Shown here in pieces: positions 26,076-35,108 of a DNA stretch of 64,000 nt. Positions within the stretch are counted from its first letter, which is position 1. Each line of letters opens with the position of its first letter. A model generated the notes under the pieces. The model had not been told where the DNA came from, made no database searches, and worked only from the letters and a program-made list of their open reading frames with translations. Position numbers and translations under genes: made by a program. This stretch comes from Bacteroides zoogleoformans (GTDB lineage: Bacteria; Bacteroidota; Bacteroidia; Bacteroidales; Bacteroidaceae), in NCBI RefSeq assembly GCF_002998435.1, contig NZ_CP027231.1, forward strand, positions 3,017,001-3,081,000. Reading direction: 5' to 3'.

Positions 26076-27653
26076 TTATTGTTCCTGTTTGTCTTTTCTG
26101 TAATAGTCACGTCCACGTATATTCTTGTGGGTCAGTGGTGTCGGGGATGTCATGTCAGGCTGTATCCTCCCGTCCTCATCAGGAAGGAAATCCGCGTCTT
26201 CTCCCAGTTCAAGCACCTCGCGTAAGGCCTGATACCCGTATTGTAGCTTCTGTTCTGCGCAGGCGCAGGCAGCGACCAAACGGTCACGGCCGTATTTTTT
26301 CTCCAGCGTCAGTATGCCCCGACAGGATCTGAACGCTTTTGGAGGATATTGCATGACACGCTCCACTTCCCGGAGATAATTCAATACGATATTGTCTATT
26401 TCCGAGGCACGTCGGAAGAGTTCCTCAAGATCCTTGTCATAAGGACCATAGTGCCCCGGCAGGTTGTGCTCCTTTTTCCATGAATAGGTGTAGGGTATGT
26501 CACAGCGGTCGTGGATGGCGACAAGGTTCATGCTACAGTATATTTCCACCGTATCGGCATCATAGAGAATCGTCACACGCCTTCCTGCATATTCCTTCGG
26601 GACACTGTAATGGTGCCTGAACAATGAGACGTAGGAGTTCTTGCCCACGGTCATGAGTTTTCTCTCTTTCATCACGTAGCGTTTCTTAGGAAGCGGACGG
26701 AGATAGTCTTTCTCTCCACGCAGGAACATCTCCTTACGTGACGCCTCCCGACCGGCCATCACCTTTTCGTTGAAATCAAGCAGGGAAATACGGATGGCGG
26801 TATTGAGACCGTCCAGGCTGGAGAATGTCATCCCCTCTATGTCAAGGTAAACGGAACGGTAGAGAAGTTTCACGGTATTCTCAACCAGGGCCTTGTCCTT
26901 GGGGTGGCGTACACGGGCAGGATAGACCGCACAACCGTAATGCTCGGCAAAGGCGGCGAAATCATCATTGATGACCGGCTCGTTACGGTCGCTCCGTGTG
27001 ACAGCTGCTTTCAGATTGTCGGGAACGATGGCCGCCGGGACACCCTCAAAATATTGCATGGCGTTCTCACATCCCCTTATCAGGTCTTCCTTGCGTTGTG
27101 ACCATACGGCCTCACAGTAGGTATAATGACTGAACGGCAGGACAGCGACAAAGACCTCGGCCTTCTTCGTCTCGCCTGTCATCTCATCGACAACTTCAAG
27201 CCTGTCACCGGCAAAATCAACATACATCTGGTCGGCGGCATAGTGCTCGACATGGCCGACGACCTTGATGTGGAACTTGTACTGGCGGACTGCCCGCTTG
27301 AAGGAAGACAGCTGAAGACCGTCAGGATATTCAGCATGATACTCCTTAAACAGTTTTCTGACACTCATCCCTTTGCGTGTCAGGCGGGATACATATCCGG
27401 GAAGCAAAGCCTCTAATTCAATCCTTTTGGAAGAAGGCTCCCGACGTCGGGATTCCGTACCGCCAAACATCTCATGCAACTGCTCCTCGGAAAGGGAGAG
27501 AAGATGATCGATGCTTTTCCCACTTGAAAGGAACAGACGGACATACTTGCGGACAGTGTTACGGGAAGTATGGAACGTGGATGCCGTTTCCTTGATACCC
27601 ATCCCTGCCGCATAACATCTTAAAATGTTCTTGATTCTTTTATTCATTTGCAT
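26076..27653 (-). CDS. istA: IS21 transposase IstA
   Basis: 525 residues. An N-terminal helix-turn-helix (about 1-60, GIKETASTFHTSRNTVRKYV) precedes an RNase H-fold DDE core: Asp in MYVDFAGDRLEV, Asp in IVPDNLKAAV and Glu in KDKALVENTVKLLYR. A C-terminal beta-barrel region follows. The frame is uninterrupted, so the element is probably still competent. Confidence 0.96.
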   Translation of the reverse strand: MQMNKRIKNILRCYAAGMGIKETASTFHTSRNTVRKYVRLFLSSGKSIDHLLSLSEEQLHEMFGGTESRRREPSSKRIELEALLPGYVSRLTRKGMSVRKLFKEYHAEYPDGLQLSSFKRAVRQYKFHIKVVGHVEHYAADQMYVDFAGDRLEVVDEMTGETKKAEVFVAVLPFSHYTYCEAVWSQRKEDLIRGCENAMQYFEGVPAAIVPDNLKAAVTRSDRNEPVINDDFAAFAEHYGCAVYPARVRHPKDKALVENTVKLLYRSVYLDIEGMTFSSLDGLNTAIRISLLDFNEKVMAGREASRKEMFLRGEKDYLRPLPKKRYVMKERKLMTVGKNSYVSLFRHHYSVPKEYAGRRVTILYDADTVEIYCSMNLVAIHDRCDIPYTYSWKKEHNLPGHYGPYDKDLEELFRRASEIDNIVLNYLREVERVMQYPPKAFRSCRGILTLEKKYGRDRLVAACACAEQKLQYGYQALREVLELGEDADFLPDEDGRIQPDMTSPTPLTHKNIRGRDYYRKDKQEQ

Positions 27654-27954
27654 AGATTTTATTATTACCCCTTACACCAGGACTCGGGTTCTCAAATCTA
27701 CACAAAAAAAACTCTAACGACACTTGTACTAAGTGGTTAATGTTATTTTGGCCAAAAGGGGCAATCATATTATGGCCAAGGTGGGCAATCCTGTTTGGCC
27801 AAAAGGGTCAAAGTAGAGTGGCTTTTCCACAAGCCTGAATACAACTCAAAATTCAGCGTATTAATAATTACATCAGGTTCTCTTTTAAGATAATCCAAAT
27901 CTACTGCTTCTATCCGTTTACCCTCTATTCTTAGCATCCTTCTACGATTCTGAA

Positions 27955-28983
27955 TTATTTTCTTTTAAACAGCGATGCAAAGAAAGAAAATACGCCTTTT
28001 CGCTTTTTCTTTGGCTGGGCCTGACTCCTTACAGAGCTGAACCTATTTTTCGTCTCGTCAAATCCGAAAATAACATCGGCTTCTTTTTCTATTTTAGGAA
28101 TAGCAACGAATTGCAGCTCTTTGTAATTTTCGATATTCTCGATTGGAACCCAGCCTTCTTGCTCGTAATCCCAATAAGTGACGTCGTCCAGCGTTTCCTC
28201 TTCGATATCCAGATTTGCCGATACGTCATACTGCCCGTCGGTACTTTTCATCAGGATATACGCTTCGACGAGTTCGTATGTCACGTTGTCGTAATTCAAT
28301 ACCGGTTTTTGCCATGTTTCGTCTATTTCCTCGTTCTCTTCTTCATCCAAGGCAAATATCCAGATTGGATTTTTCTGCATGTCTTGCAGGGTCACATCTT
28401 CCATGGGTTTGGGTTTCCCATAAGTCATTTCAATGGAATAAACATTGTCATAGCTTATTCCTTTCAAACCAAATGCTTTCATCTTTTGTTGCGTTTTTAG
28501 TCCTATAATAATGAGAGAATCCTTACATCCTTTAGTTCCAAAAAGATATTCCGACCGATTGATAAAATCATCAGATTCGGTAGAAAAACTTGAGAGCTTG
28601 TATGCGGGAGTTGCTCCGATAATTTCATCGTAACTGCCGCAACATTCTCTTTTATTCAGAAATTGAGTCTTACGGTGGATGTAATCCAATTTATAAATGT
28701 CATGCGGCATAAAAAAGTAGTATCCGATAGAGTCTGTAAGTGCTATAAAAGTAATATTGGGGTACTTGTTTTCATTGCAAAATTCTTTGAACTTCTCCGT
28801 AACAATACAATATCCATCGTATGTGCACAATATATCGGCTCTTTTCTTTTCGACCTTGTAATGAACATCCGGTATTTTTTCTAATGTGTTATGACAAATC
28901 GGGCATGTGCCCGGTCTGTTTTCATTATCATACATGTATTCTATATCCGGCATAGATATAATTTTAGCTACCACGGTCTCCAT
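27955..28983 (-). CDS. Array protein, 342 residues, copy B
   Basis: 342 residues, about 97% identical to the product of 30188-31216. A zinc-ribbon-like CPICHNT near the N-terminus (about residues 29-35) sits before a mixed alpha/beta body; the C-terminus is basic (PKKKRKGVFSFFASLFKRK). No named family is recognised. The duplicated upstream DNA also matches (about 110 bp before each start), so the whole promoter-gene unit was copied. An immunity or toxin-neutralising role is only suggested by the array setting. Confidence 0.65.
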   Translation of the reverse strand: METVVAKIISMPDIEYMYDNENRPGTCPICHNTLEKIPDVHYKVEKKRADILCTYDGYCIVTEKFKEFCNENKYPNITFIALTDSIGYYFFMPHDIYKLDYIHRKTQFLNKRECCGSYDEIIGATPAYKLSSFSTESDDFINRSEYLFGTKGCKDSLIIIGLKTQQKMKAFGLKGISYDNVYSIEMTYGKPKPMEDVTLQDMQKNPIWIFALDEEENEEIDETWQKPVLNYDNVTYELVEAYILMKSTDGQYDVSANLDIEEETLDDVTYWDYEQEGWVPIENIENYKELQFVAIPKIEKEADVIFGFDETKNRFSSVRSQAQPKKKRKGVFSFFASLFKRK

Positions 28984-29061
28984 TGTTTCATCATTTTATT
29001 GTTTCTGTAAAAATCTAATTTCTGCGGGTTGGATACAATAATACAAATATTCTTTTGAATG

Positions 29062-29646
29062 CTAACAGCATCGCGATGAATTTGTTTGAAGGAGTTGTAG
29101 AATATCTTTTACTTTTGCTTTTATTTCAGCTTCTGTAGTGTAAACTTTTGGAGCTATCTTATGATCTTCACTGAACTCTGAATATCGTCCGGCTATTATA
29201 CTTAATTCATCAAACCATATTCTTTTGTTTTGATCCGTTTCATCTCTATAGATGCCCATATCATACCATTCGTAGAATTTGTTACAAAAGTTTATAGTAC
29301 TGATTTTATCACAAAAGTATTGTTCTAAAAGATTAGGTATGAACATTTTCTTTGAGATTTGTATGGCTTTACTTTTCAATCTCTCTTTTAGTATCGTAAC
29401 TTCATTGTAGCTGAGTTTTATTTCTGCAAATGAAACTAAGCTATTAGCTGTTTCGGCTAATTGATTGAATAGCGACAACTCCGTCTCGTTTAAGTTTCCT
29501 GAGGTATTCCAATAATCGCTATAATAAATATAAGCAACATAATATTCGTCTGAAAAATCATTTTCATTTATTTCTCCCGCAATGAGTTTATGAATAAGTT
29601 CATAAATATCATCTTTGCAATAGCTACTCTCTTCCATTTTGTTCAT
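29062..29646 (-). CDS. Array protein, 194 residues, immunity-like
   Basis: 194 residues, all helical in pattern, and it may hold two related halves: LIAGEINENDFSDEYYVAYI and FCDKISTINFCNKFYEWYD share a helix-G/K-x-I-x-x-x-F pattern. Small acidic helical proteins like this are common as bacteriocin or secreted-toxin immunity proteins, but I cannot assign a family. It lies 78 bp before the 342-residue copy B gene on the same strand. Two starts 9 bp apart are possible. Confidence 0.55.
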   Translation of the reverse strand: MNKMEESSYCKDDIYELIHKLIAGEINENDFSDEYYVAYIYYSDYWNTSGNLNETELSLFNQLAETANSLVSFAEIKLSYNEVTILKERLKSKAIQISKKMFIPNLLEQYFCDKISTINFCNKFYEWYDMGIYRDETDQNKRIWFDELSIIAGRYSEFSEDHKIAPKVYTTEAEIKAKVKDILQLLQTNSSRCC

Positions 29647-29695
29647 TCCGGTTTGTGCTTATTATCATACATAATGCCCACATGCTTGAGTCAAT

Positions 29696-30175
29696 TCAAA
29701 ACTTGATGGACAGTTTTTCTGATAAAAGTAAAAGTAAATTTTCTAAAGCCTCTTCGAAACTCATGACCCCATCAAGATATTCATCTCTACACTCGTCGAC
29801 ATAGTAGATTAATTCTATTTCTTTTTCTGAAAATTCTACTTCATTATCTAAAGCCAATGCCAATAATTTATTTATAATGAATATGAAGTTCGTGTCAGAA
29901 GATAAATCGTATAAACTCAAAAGTGGAAAGAATAAGTTACCCCGAATTTTCAGATTAGTTATTTCTCTCTTATAAATTTCATCCATTAAAATCTCTTGGA
30001 TACGTTCTTTCGTATGAGCCCAAGATATTTCAATAATGAAATAATGGTTTACATCTATTTCATTATTCAGAATATAATCATCAGCCCAAGAAGTTATGGT
30101 GGAGATATCTATAATGTTATACTTAAGGGCGATATTAAACAAAACTATATTATTCCGAATCGAACTTTCCTGCAT
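29696..30175 (-). CDS. Array protein, 159 residues, intact copy
   Basis: 159 residues, intact counterpart of the truncated gene at 24314-24724. Acidic, helical C-terminus (IELIYYVDECRDEYLDG, FEEALENLLLLLSEK). It starts 12 bp after the stop of the 342-residue copy A gene, so the two were inherited as a pair. Family unknown; the C-terminal helical segment resembles colicin-type immunity proteins only in general character. Confidence 0.55.
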   Translation of the reverse strand: MQESSIRNNIVLFNIALKYNIIDISTITSWADDYILNNEIDVNHYFIIEISWAHTKERIQEILMDEIYKREITNLKIRGNLFFPLLSLYDLSSDTNFIFIINKLLALALDNEVEFSEKEIELIYYVDECRDEYLDGVMSFEEALENLLLLLSEKLSIKF

Positions 30176-30181
30176 TTTTAT

Positions 30182-31320
30182 TCTGAATTATTTTCTTTTA
30201 AACAGCGATGCAAAGAAAGAAAACACGCCTTTTCGCTTTTTCTTTGGCTGTGCCTGACTTCTTATAGAGCTGAACCTATTTTTCGTATCGTCAAATCCGA
30301 AAATGACGCCGGCTTCTTTTTCTATTTTAGGAATAGCAACGAATTGCAGCTCTTTGTAATTCTCGATATTCTCGATTGGAACCCAGTCTTCTTGCTCGAA
30401 ATCCCAATAAGTGACGTCGTCCAGCGTTTCTTCTTCGATATCCAGATCTGCCGATACGTCATACTGCCCGTCGGTACTTTTCATCAGAATATACGCTTCG
30501 ACGAGTTCGTATGTCACGTTGTCGTAATTCAATACCGGTTTTTGCCAAGTTTCGTCTATTTTCTCATTCTCTTCTTCGTCCAAGGCAAATACCCAGATTG
30601 GATTTTCCTGCATATCTTGCAGGGTCACATCTTCCATGGGTTTGGGTTTCCCATAAGTCATTTCAATGGAATAAACGTTTTTATAGTCTATTCCTTTCAA
30701 ACCAAATGCTTTCATCTTTTGTTGCGTTTTTAGTCCTATAATAATGAGAGGATCCTTACATCCTTTAGTTCCAAAAAGATATTCCGACCGATTGATAAAA
30801 TCATCAGATTCGGTAGAAAAGCTTGAAAGTTTGTATGCGGGAGTTGCTCCGATGATTTCGTCGTAACTGCCACAACATTCTCTTTTATTTAAAAATTGAG
30901 TTTTACGGTGGATGTAATCCAATTTATAAATGTCATGCGGCATAAAAAAGTAGTATCCGATAGAGTCTGTAAGTGCTATAAAAGTAATATTGGGGTACTT
31001 GTTTTCATTGCAAAATTCTTTGAACTTCTCTGTAACAATACAATATCCGTCGTATGTGCACAATATATCGGCTCTTTTTTTTTCGACCTTGTAATGAACA
31101 TCCGGTATTTTTTCTAATGTGTTATGACAGATCGGGCATGTACCCGGTCTGTTTTCATTATCATACATGTATTCTATTTCCGGCATAAATATAATTTTAG
31201 CTACCACGGTCTCCATCGCTTCATCATTTTATTGTTTCTGTAAAAATCTAAATTTCTGCGGGTTGGATACAAAAATACATATATTCTTTTGAATGCTAAC
31301 AGCATAGCAGTAAATTTGTT
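30182..31320. repeat. Large direct repeat, partner at about 27949-29090
   Basis: The duplication covers the 342-residue gene, a few bases after it and about 100 bp of upstream DNA including TCTGCGGGTTGGATACAA and TTTTGAATGCTAACAGCAT. The copies differ at scattered bases. The two copies lie in the same orientation about 2.2 kb apart. Confidence 0.85.
30188..31216 (-). CDS. Array protein, 342 residues, copy A
   Basis: Near-identical duplicate of 27955-28983 with the same CPICHNT zinc-ribbon-like motif and basic tail. The differences are scattered single substitutions (for example D to E at residue 13, S to P in CKDPLIII), with no frame disruption, so both copies appear functional. It begins the minus-strand array and is followed 12 bp later by the 159-residue gene. 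Confidence 0.65.
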   Translation of the reverse strand: METVVAKIIFMPEIEYMYDNENRPGTCPICHNTLEKIPDVHYKVEKKRADILCTYDGYCIVTEKFKEFCNENKYPNITFIALTDSIGYYFFMPHDIYKLDYIHRKTQFLNKRECCGSYDEIIGATPAYKLSSFSTESDDFINRSEYLFGTKGCKDPLIIIGLKTQQKMKAFGLKGIDYKNVYSIEMTYGKPKPMEDVTLQDMQENPIWVFALDEEENEKIDETWQKPVLNYDNVTYELVEAYILMKSTDGQYDVSADLDIEEETLDDVTYWDFEQEDWVPIENIENYKELQFVAIPKIEKEAGVIFGFDDTKNRFSSIRSQAQPKKKRKGVFSFFASLFKRK

Positions 31321-31400
31321 TGTGGTATAACCTTCAGCTGATTATCATCGAAGGTTTGCAGAAGCTAAAGTAACAGAGATTTTTTGGTTGATTGTCTTTT

Positions 31401-31637
31401 TCATATTTTGCTTTTAGTGATTATATAGTGTTTCTGCCCAATATAAGATTTTAATTTGAATATTTCAATTTGTTCTTGATTTATTGTTATTGCAGGAGTT
31501 AAAAACGGCTCTTCCATTAAAGAAGAAGATTCGTCCGGTATTTGGGGTAACAACTTGATATGAGTTACCCCTTTTCGGGAAAAGTCATCGAATAGAAGTT
31601 GTTTCTGTCTTTCACAGAGGGTATGCGCTTTTATCAT
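31401..31637 (-). CDS. Small hypothetical protein
   Basis: 78 residues from the ATG at 31637 (MIKAHTLCERQKQLLFDDF); a longer start at 31694 reaches into tandem repeats. No motif recognised. It lies upstream of the array on the same strand and 184 bp from copy A. Coding status is uncertain. Confidence 0.35.
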   Translation of the reverse strand: MIKAHTLCERQKQLLFDDFSRKGVTHIKLLPQIPDESSSLMEEPFLTPAITINQEQIEIFKLKSYIGQKHYIITKSKI

Positions 31638-31675
31638 TTTCTTGTTTTCTTCTTGTCTATAGCGAGCGTCTCCAA

Positions 31676-31719
31676 AAGAACATGATAAGAACATGATAAG
31701 AACATGGTAGGAACTTGGT
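31676..31719. repeat. Four 11-bp tandem repeats
   Basis: AAGAACATGAT occurs twice (31676-31686, 31687-31697), then AAGAACATGGT (31698-31708) and AGGAACTTGGT (31709-31719), just upstream of the radical SAM gene and at the edge of the island. Confidence 0.85.
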
Positions 31720-31807
31720 TGGTGTGAAGGTAAGATGGCTGCTTCTTTTATGTGCTTCCAATCGTGTCAAACCGTTGAAAAGCTGAAATAAATTCAAAAC
31801 AGATTCT

Positions 31808-31815
31808 TATCTTTG
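31808..31815 (+). promoter_or_regulatory. -7 promoter box of the radical SAM gene
   Basis: TATCTTTG matches the -7 consensus. The first ATG begins 6 bp later (31822) and a second at 31831, so the mRNA has little or no leader. Confidence 0.6.
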
Positions 31816-31821
31816 CGCATT

Positions 31822-32748
31822 ATGGATAGAATGAATCTTTATAATGAATTTCCCTTGTTCCTGAAACGTTATTTCCCTTACAAGGTACAGAAAATATCGC
31901 TGAATGCCGGCTTCACATGCCCTAACAGAGACGGCAGCAAGGGCTATGGCGGCTGCACGTATTGCAATAACCAGACTTTCAACCCCGATTATTGTCATAC
32001 GGAGAAATCCGTCACGCAGCAGTTGGAAGAAGGAAAGCTGTTCTTTGCCCACAAGTATCCGGAAATGAAATATCTGGCCTATTTTCAGGCTTATACCAAT
32101 ACGTATGGAGAACTGGAGAGCCTGAAACGTAAGTACGAGGAAGCCTTGTCGGTGGACGGAGTGGTAGGGTTGGTCATCGGCACACGCCCCGATTGCATGC
32201 CCGACAACCTGCTGCGCTATCTGGAAGAGATGAACCGGCATACTTTCCTCTTGGTGGAGTATGGCATAGAAAGCACCTGCAACGAAACCCTCGGGCGCAT
32301 CCGTCGCGGGCATACCTTCGAGGCTGCCGCAGATGCGGTGGAGCGAACCGCCTCGTGCGGCATCCTTACCGGCGGGCACGTCATCCTCGGACTGCCGGGA
32401 GAGACGCCGGCCGACATTGTGGCGCAGGCCGGCACACTGTCGCGCCTGCCCCTCACCACGCTGAAAATGCACCAGTTGCAACTGATACGCGGCACCCGCA
32501 TGGCATTGGAATATGAGCGCCACCCCGAAGATTTCCATCTGTTCGATGTGGAAGAATACATCGCCCTTGTCATCGACTATATCGAACATTTGCGTCCCGA
32601 CTTGGTGCTGGAACGTTTCGTATCGCAGTCGCCCAAGGAACTGCTCATCGCTTCCGATTGGGGATTGAAAAATTATGAATTCAACCACCGGCTGCAAAAA
32701 AGAATGAAAGAACTTGGAGCATATCAAGGCAAGAAGTATGAAATGTGA
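31822..32748 (+). CDS. TIGR01212-family radical SAM protein (YhcC-like)
   Basis: 308 residues from the ATG at 31822 (or 305 from 31831; the -7 box lies so close that the second ATG is possible). The cluster motif is an expanded CPNRDGSKGYGGCTYC, the hallmark of this YhcC-like family, followed by QTFNPD and the SAM-binding GHVILGLPGET. The molecular substrate of the family is unclear; some members have been linked to RNA or anaerobic metabolism. It lies between the island and fprA. Confidence 0.88.
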   Translation: MDRMNLYNEFPLFLKRYFPYKVQKISLNAGFTCPNRDGSKGYGGCTYCNNQTFNPDYCHTEKSVTQQLEEGKLFFAHKYPEMKYLAYFQAYTNTYGELESLKRKYEEALSVDGVVGLVIGTRPDCMPDNLLRYLEEMNRHTFLLVEYGIESTCNETLGRIRRGHTFEAAADAVERTASCGILTGGHVILGLPGETPADIVAQAGTLSRLPLTTLKMHQLQLIRGTRMALEYERHPEDFHLFDVEEYIALVIDYIEHLRPDLVLERFVSQSPKELLIASDWGLKNYEFNHRLQKRMKELGAYQGKKYEM

Positions 32749-32809
32749 GAAAAAAGAACTACTTTTGTGGCATGTTTAAACGTGGAATCAATCTAAATAA
32801 ATAAAAACA

Positions 32810-34009
32810 ATGAACCCGAAAGCTGTGATAAAAGGAAAAATCCACTACGTGGGAGTAAACGACCGCAATAAACATTTATTTGAAGGCATGTGGCCGTTGC
32901 CGTATGGCGTTTCGTACAATTCTTACCTGATAGACGATGAAACGGTGGCATTGGTCGATACGGTGGACATCTGCTATTTCGAAGTCTATCTTCGTAAGAT
33001 AAAAAGCATCATCGGCGAACGCCCCATACAGTATCTCATCATCAATCACATGGAACCCGACCATTCCGGTTCCATCCGCCTGATAAAGCAACATTATCCC
33101 GACATTGTCATCGTGGGCAACAAGCAGACTTTCGGCATGATCGAGGGATTTTACGGTGTGACGGGCGAGCAGTATTTGGTGAACGATGGCGATTATCTGG
33201 CTTTGGGACACCATAAGCTCCGTTTCTATATGACGCCGATGGTGCACTGGCCCGAAACGATGATGACCTTCGACGAAACGGAAGGCGTGCTGTTTTCCGG
33301 CGACGGATTCGGTTGTTTCGGCACGGTGGACGGCGGCTTCCTCGACACCCGCATCAATACCGACCGCTGTTGGGACGAGATGGTGCGCTACTATTCCAAC
33401 ATTGTGGGCAAATACGGCTCTCCGGTGCAGAAAGCCTTGGCAAAACTGAGCAGCCTGCCCATCTCCACCATCTGTTCCACCCACGGGCCGGTGTGGACGG
33501 AAAACATCGGCAAAGTAGTGGGCATTTACGACAAGCTGAGCCGTTATGATGCCGACGAAGGTGTGGTCATTGCATACGGCTCCATGTACGGCAATACGGA
33601 ACAGATGGCCGAAGCCATTGCTGCCGAGCTTTCCGCGCAGGGCATCCGTAACATCGTGATGCACCATGTGAGCAAGAGCGATCCGTCATACATCCTTGCC
33701 GATGTCTTCAAGTATCGGGGGCTCATCGTCGGCAGTCCTACTTATAGCAATCAGGTTTATCCGGAGATAGAATCCCTGCTCTCCAAAATTCTTGTACGCG
33801 AGGTAAAGGGGCGTTATTTAGGCTACTTCGGCTCATTCTGTTGGGCGGGTGCTGCGGTGAAGCGTATGGCCGAGTTTGCCGAGAAGAGCAAGTTCGAGCT
33901 GGTGGGCGACCCTGTGGAGATGAAGCAATCCATGAAAGACATCACTTACGAGCAATGCGAGCATCTGGCGCGCGCCATGGCCCAACGTCTTAAAAAAGAC
34001 CGGAAATAA
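32810..34009 (+). CDS. FprA-type flavodiiron protein
   Basis: 399 residues. The N-terminal metallo-beta-lactamase-like domain carries the diiron ligands (NHMEPDHSG, HWPETM, FSGDGFGCFG and STHGPVW), and the C-terminal flavodoxin domain has the FMN loop AYGSMYGNTEQMAEAIA. These cytoplasmic enzymes reduce oxygen to water or NO to N2O and protect anaerobes. It is 61 bp after the radical SAM gene and could share its transcript. Confidence 0.95.
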   Translation: MNPKAVIKGKIHYVGVNDRNKHLFEGMWPLPYGVSYNSYLIDDETVALVDTVDICYFEVYLRKIKSIIGERPIQYLIINHMEPDHSGSIRLIKQHYPDIVIVGNKQTFGMIEGFYGVTGEQYLVNDGDYLALGHHKLRFYMTPMVHWPETMMTFDETEGVLFSGDGFGCFGTVDGGFLDTRINTDRCWDEMVRYYSNIVGKYGSPVQKALAKLSSLPISTICSTHGPVWTENIGKVVGIYDKLSRYDADEGVVIAYGSMYGNTEQMAEAIAAELSAQGIRNIVMHHVSKSDPSYILADVFKYRGLIVGSPTYSNQVYPEIESLLSKILVREVKGRYLGYFGSFCWAGAAVKRMAEFAEKSKFELVGDPVEMKQSMKDITYEQCEHLARAMAQRLKKDRK

Positions 34010-34089
34010 AGCCGGAAAGTTCCGATAAGCACGTGAAAAAATAAATTCAAACCGACTTCTAAATTGATTAACCTAATAAAACAATCGCA

Positions 34090-34902
34090 ATGAGACTAAT
34101 TATTCAACCGGATTATCAATCCGTGTCAAAGTGGGCGGCACATTATGTGGCTGCAAAAATCAAGGCCGCCGCCCCCACACCCGAGAAACCTTTCGTGTTG
34201 GGATGCCCCACCGGCTCTTCTCCTTTGGGCATGTACAAAGAACTGATCGACCTGAACAAAAAAGGCATCGTTTCTTTCCGCAACGTAGTCACCTTCAATA
34301 TGGACGAATACGTGGGGCTGCCTAAGGAACACCCCGAAAGCTACTACTCTTTTATGTGGAACAATTTCTTCAGCCACATCGACATCCTGCTCGAAAACAC
34401 CAACATCCTGAACGGCAATGCGGCCGATTTGGACGAGGAGTGTGCCCGTTATGAAGAAAAAATCAAGTCATACGGCGGCATCGACCTCTTTATGGGAGGC
34501 ATCGGACCCGACGGACACATCGCTTTCAACGAGCCGGGCTCTTCCCTGTCGTCGCGCACCCGCCGGAAGACGCTGACTACCGATACCATCATCGCCAACT
34601 CGCGTTTCTTCGACAACGACGTGAACAAAGTGCCCAAGACAGCGCTTACCGTAGGTGTGGGCACAGTGCTCAGCGCCAAGGAGGTGATGATTATCGTCAA
34701 CGGTCACGGCAAGGCACGTGCCCTCTATCATGCCGTAGAAGGCCCCGTTATGCAGATGTGGACCATCAGTGCCCTCCAGATGCACGAAAAGGGTATCATC
34801 GTTTGCGACGATGCGGCTACCGACGAACTGAAGGTGGGCACTTACCGCTACTTCAAGGATATCGAGGCAGACCATCTGGAACCGGAAAGTTTGTTGAAAT
34901 AA
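34090..34902 (+). CDS. nagB: Glucosamine-6-phosphate deaminase
   Basis: 270 residues, standard length. Converts glucosamine 6-phosphate to fructose 6-phosphate plus ammonia in amino-sugar catabolism. Family blocks: [16 protein letters not shown] (phosphate loop), [18 protein letters not shown] (catalytic Asp), [17 protein letters not shown] (catalytic His) and [16 protein letters not shown]. Its 3' end is followed by a clear terminator. Confidence 0.97.
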   Translation: MRLIIQPDYQSVSKWAAHYVAAKIKAAAPTPEKPFVLGCPTGSSPLGMYKELIDLNKKGIVSFRNVVTFNMDEYVGLPKEHPESYYSFMWNNFFSHIDILLENTNILNGNAADLDEECARYEEKIKSYGGIDLFMGGIGPDGHIAFNEPGSSLSSRTRRKTLTTDTIIANSRFFDNDVNKVPKTALTVGVGTVLSAKEVMIIVNGHGKARALYHAVEGPVMQMWTISALQMHEKGIIVCDDAATDELKVGTYRYFKDIEADHLEPESLLK

Positions 34903-34931
34903 GTCGGCTCTTCCTGTCGCTTTATTATATG

Positions 34932-34970
34932 GCGCAATTCGTTCGATGCAGAACGGGTTGCGCTTTTTTT
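34932..34970 (+). terminator. Intrinsic terminator of nagB
   Basis: GCGCAATTCGTTC pairs with GAACGGGTTGCGC (6-bp and 5-bp stems around a 2-base mismatch) with a TTTTTTT tail, 30 bp after the stop. Confidence 0.85.
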
Positions 34971-35108
34971 GTTTGCGTGGAAATATCGCGAAGATTATAT
35001 GGGGGGATAGTTGCTGTGAGAAAAATGCTGGTCATCAATAATTTTATATTTATTTTTTTTTAGAAGAAAAATCAATTAACTTTGGAACGAATAAACTTTA
35101 AATCAAAT

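Larger units (their letters stand above)
25166..27828 (-). mobile_element. IS21-family insertion sequence (istA-istB), intact
   Basis: The 2663-bp element is bounded by inverted ends starting GGAAAAGCCACTCTACTTTG and by a direct repeat ACAAGCCT at 25158-25165 and 27829-27836 (8-bp target duplication, in the IS21 range). Both ends carry repeated GGCCAAAAGGGGCAATC-type boxes, as expected for multiple transposase binding sites in IS21 elements. istA and istB are both full length on the minus strand. The end assignment could shift by one base, because the duplicated flank is ambiguous there. Confidence 0.92.
24772..27937 (-). pseudogene. Small array gene split by the IS21 element
   Basis: Removing the element (25166-27828) and one copy of its 8-bp target duplication restores one continuous frame of about 164 residues that starts MLRIEGKRIEAVDLDYLKRE at 27937 and joins ...NFELYSGL to SIKQSIIDRLDLP. 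The body has regularly spaced short strands (VVIRDCIIKEVQL, LEFTNNTILQEATF, VYFSNNTLLEGCNL) like a pentapeptide or right-handed beta-helix protein. The start lies 17 bp after the stop of the 342-residue gene, which supports it as a former operon member. Because of the insertion it is inactive. Confidence 0.7.

Noticed and set aside
31676..31719. CRISPR-like repeat array
   Set aside because: The units are contiguous 11-mers without spacers; no cas genes and no repeats with spacers were found anywhere in the window.
31807..32727. 306-residue minus-strand frame
   Set aside because: Exactly opposite the radical SAM gene, whose CxxC motifs and family blocks are clear.
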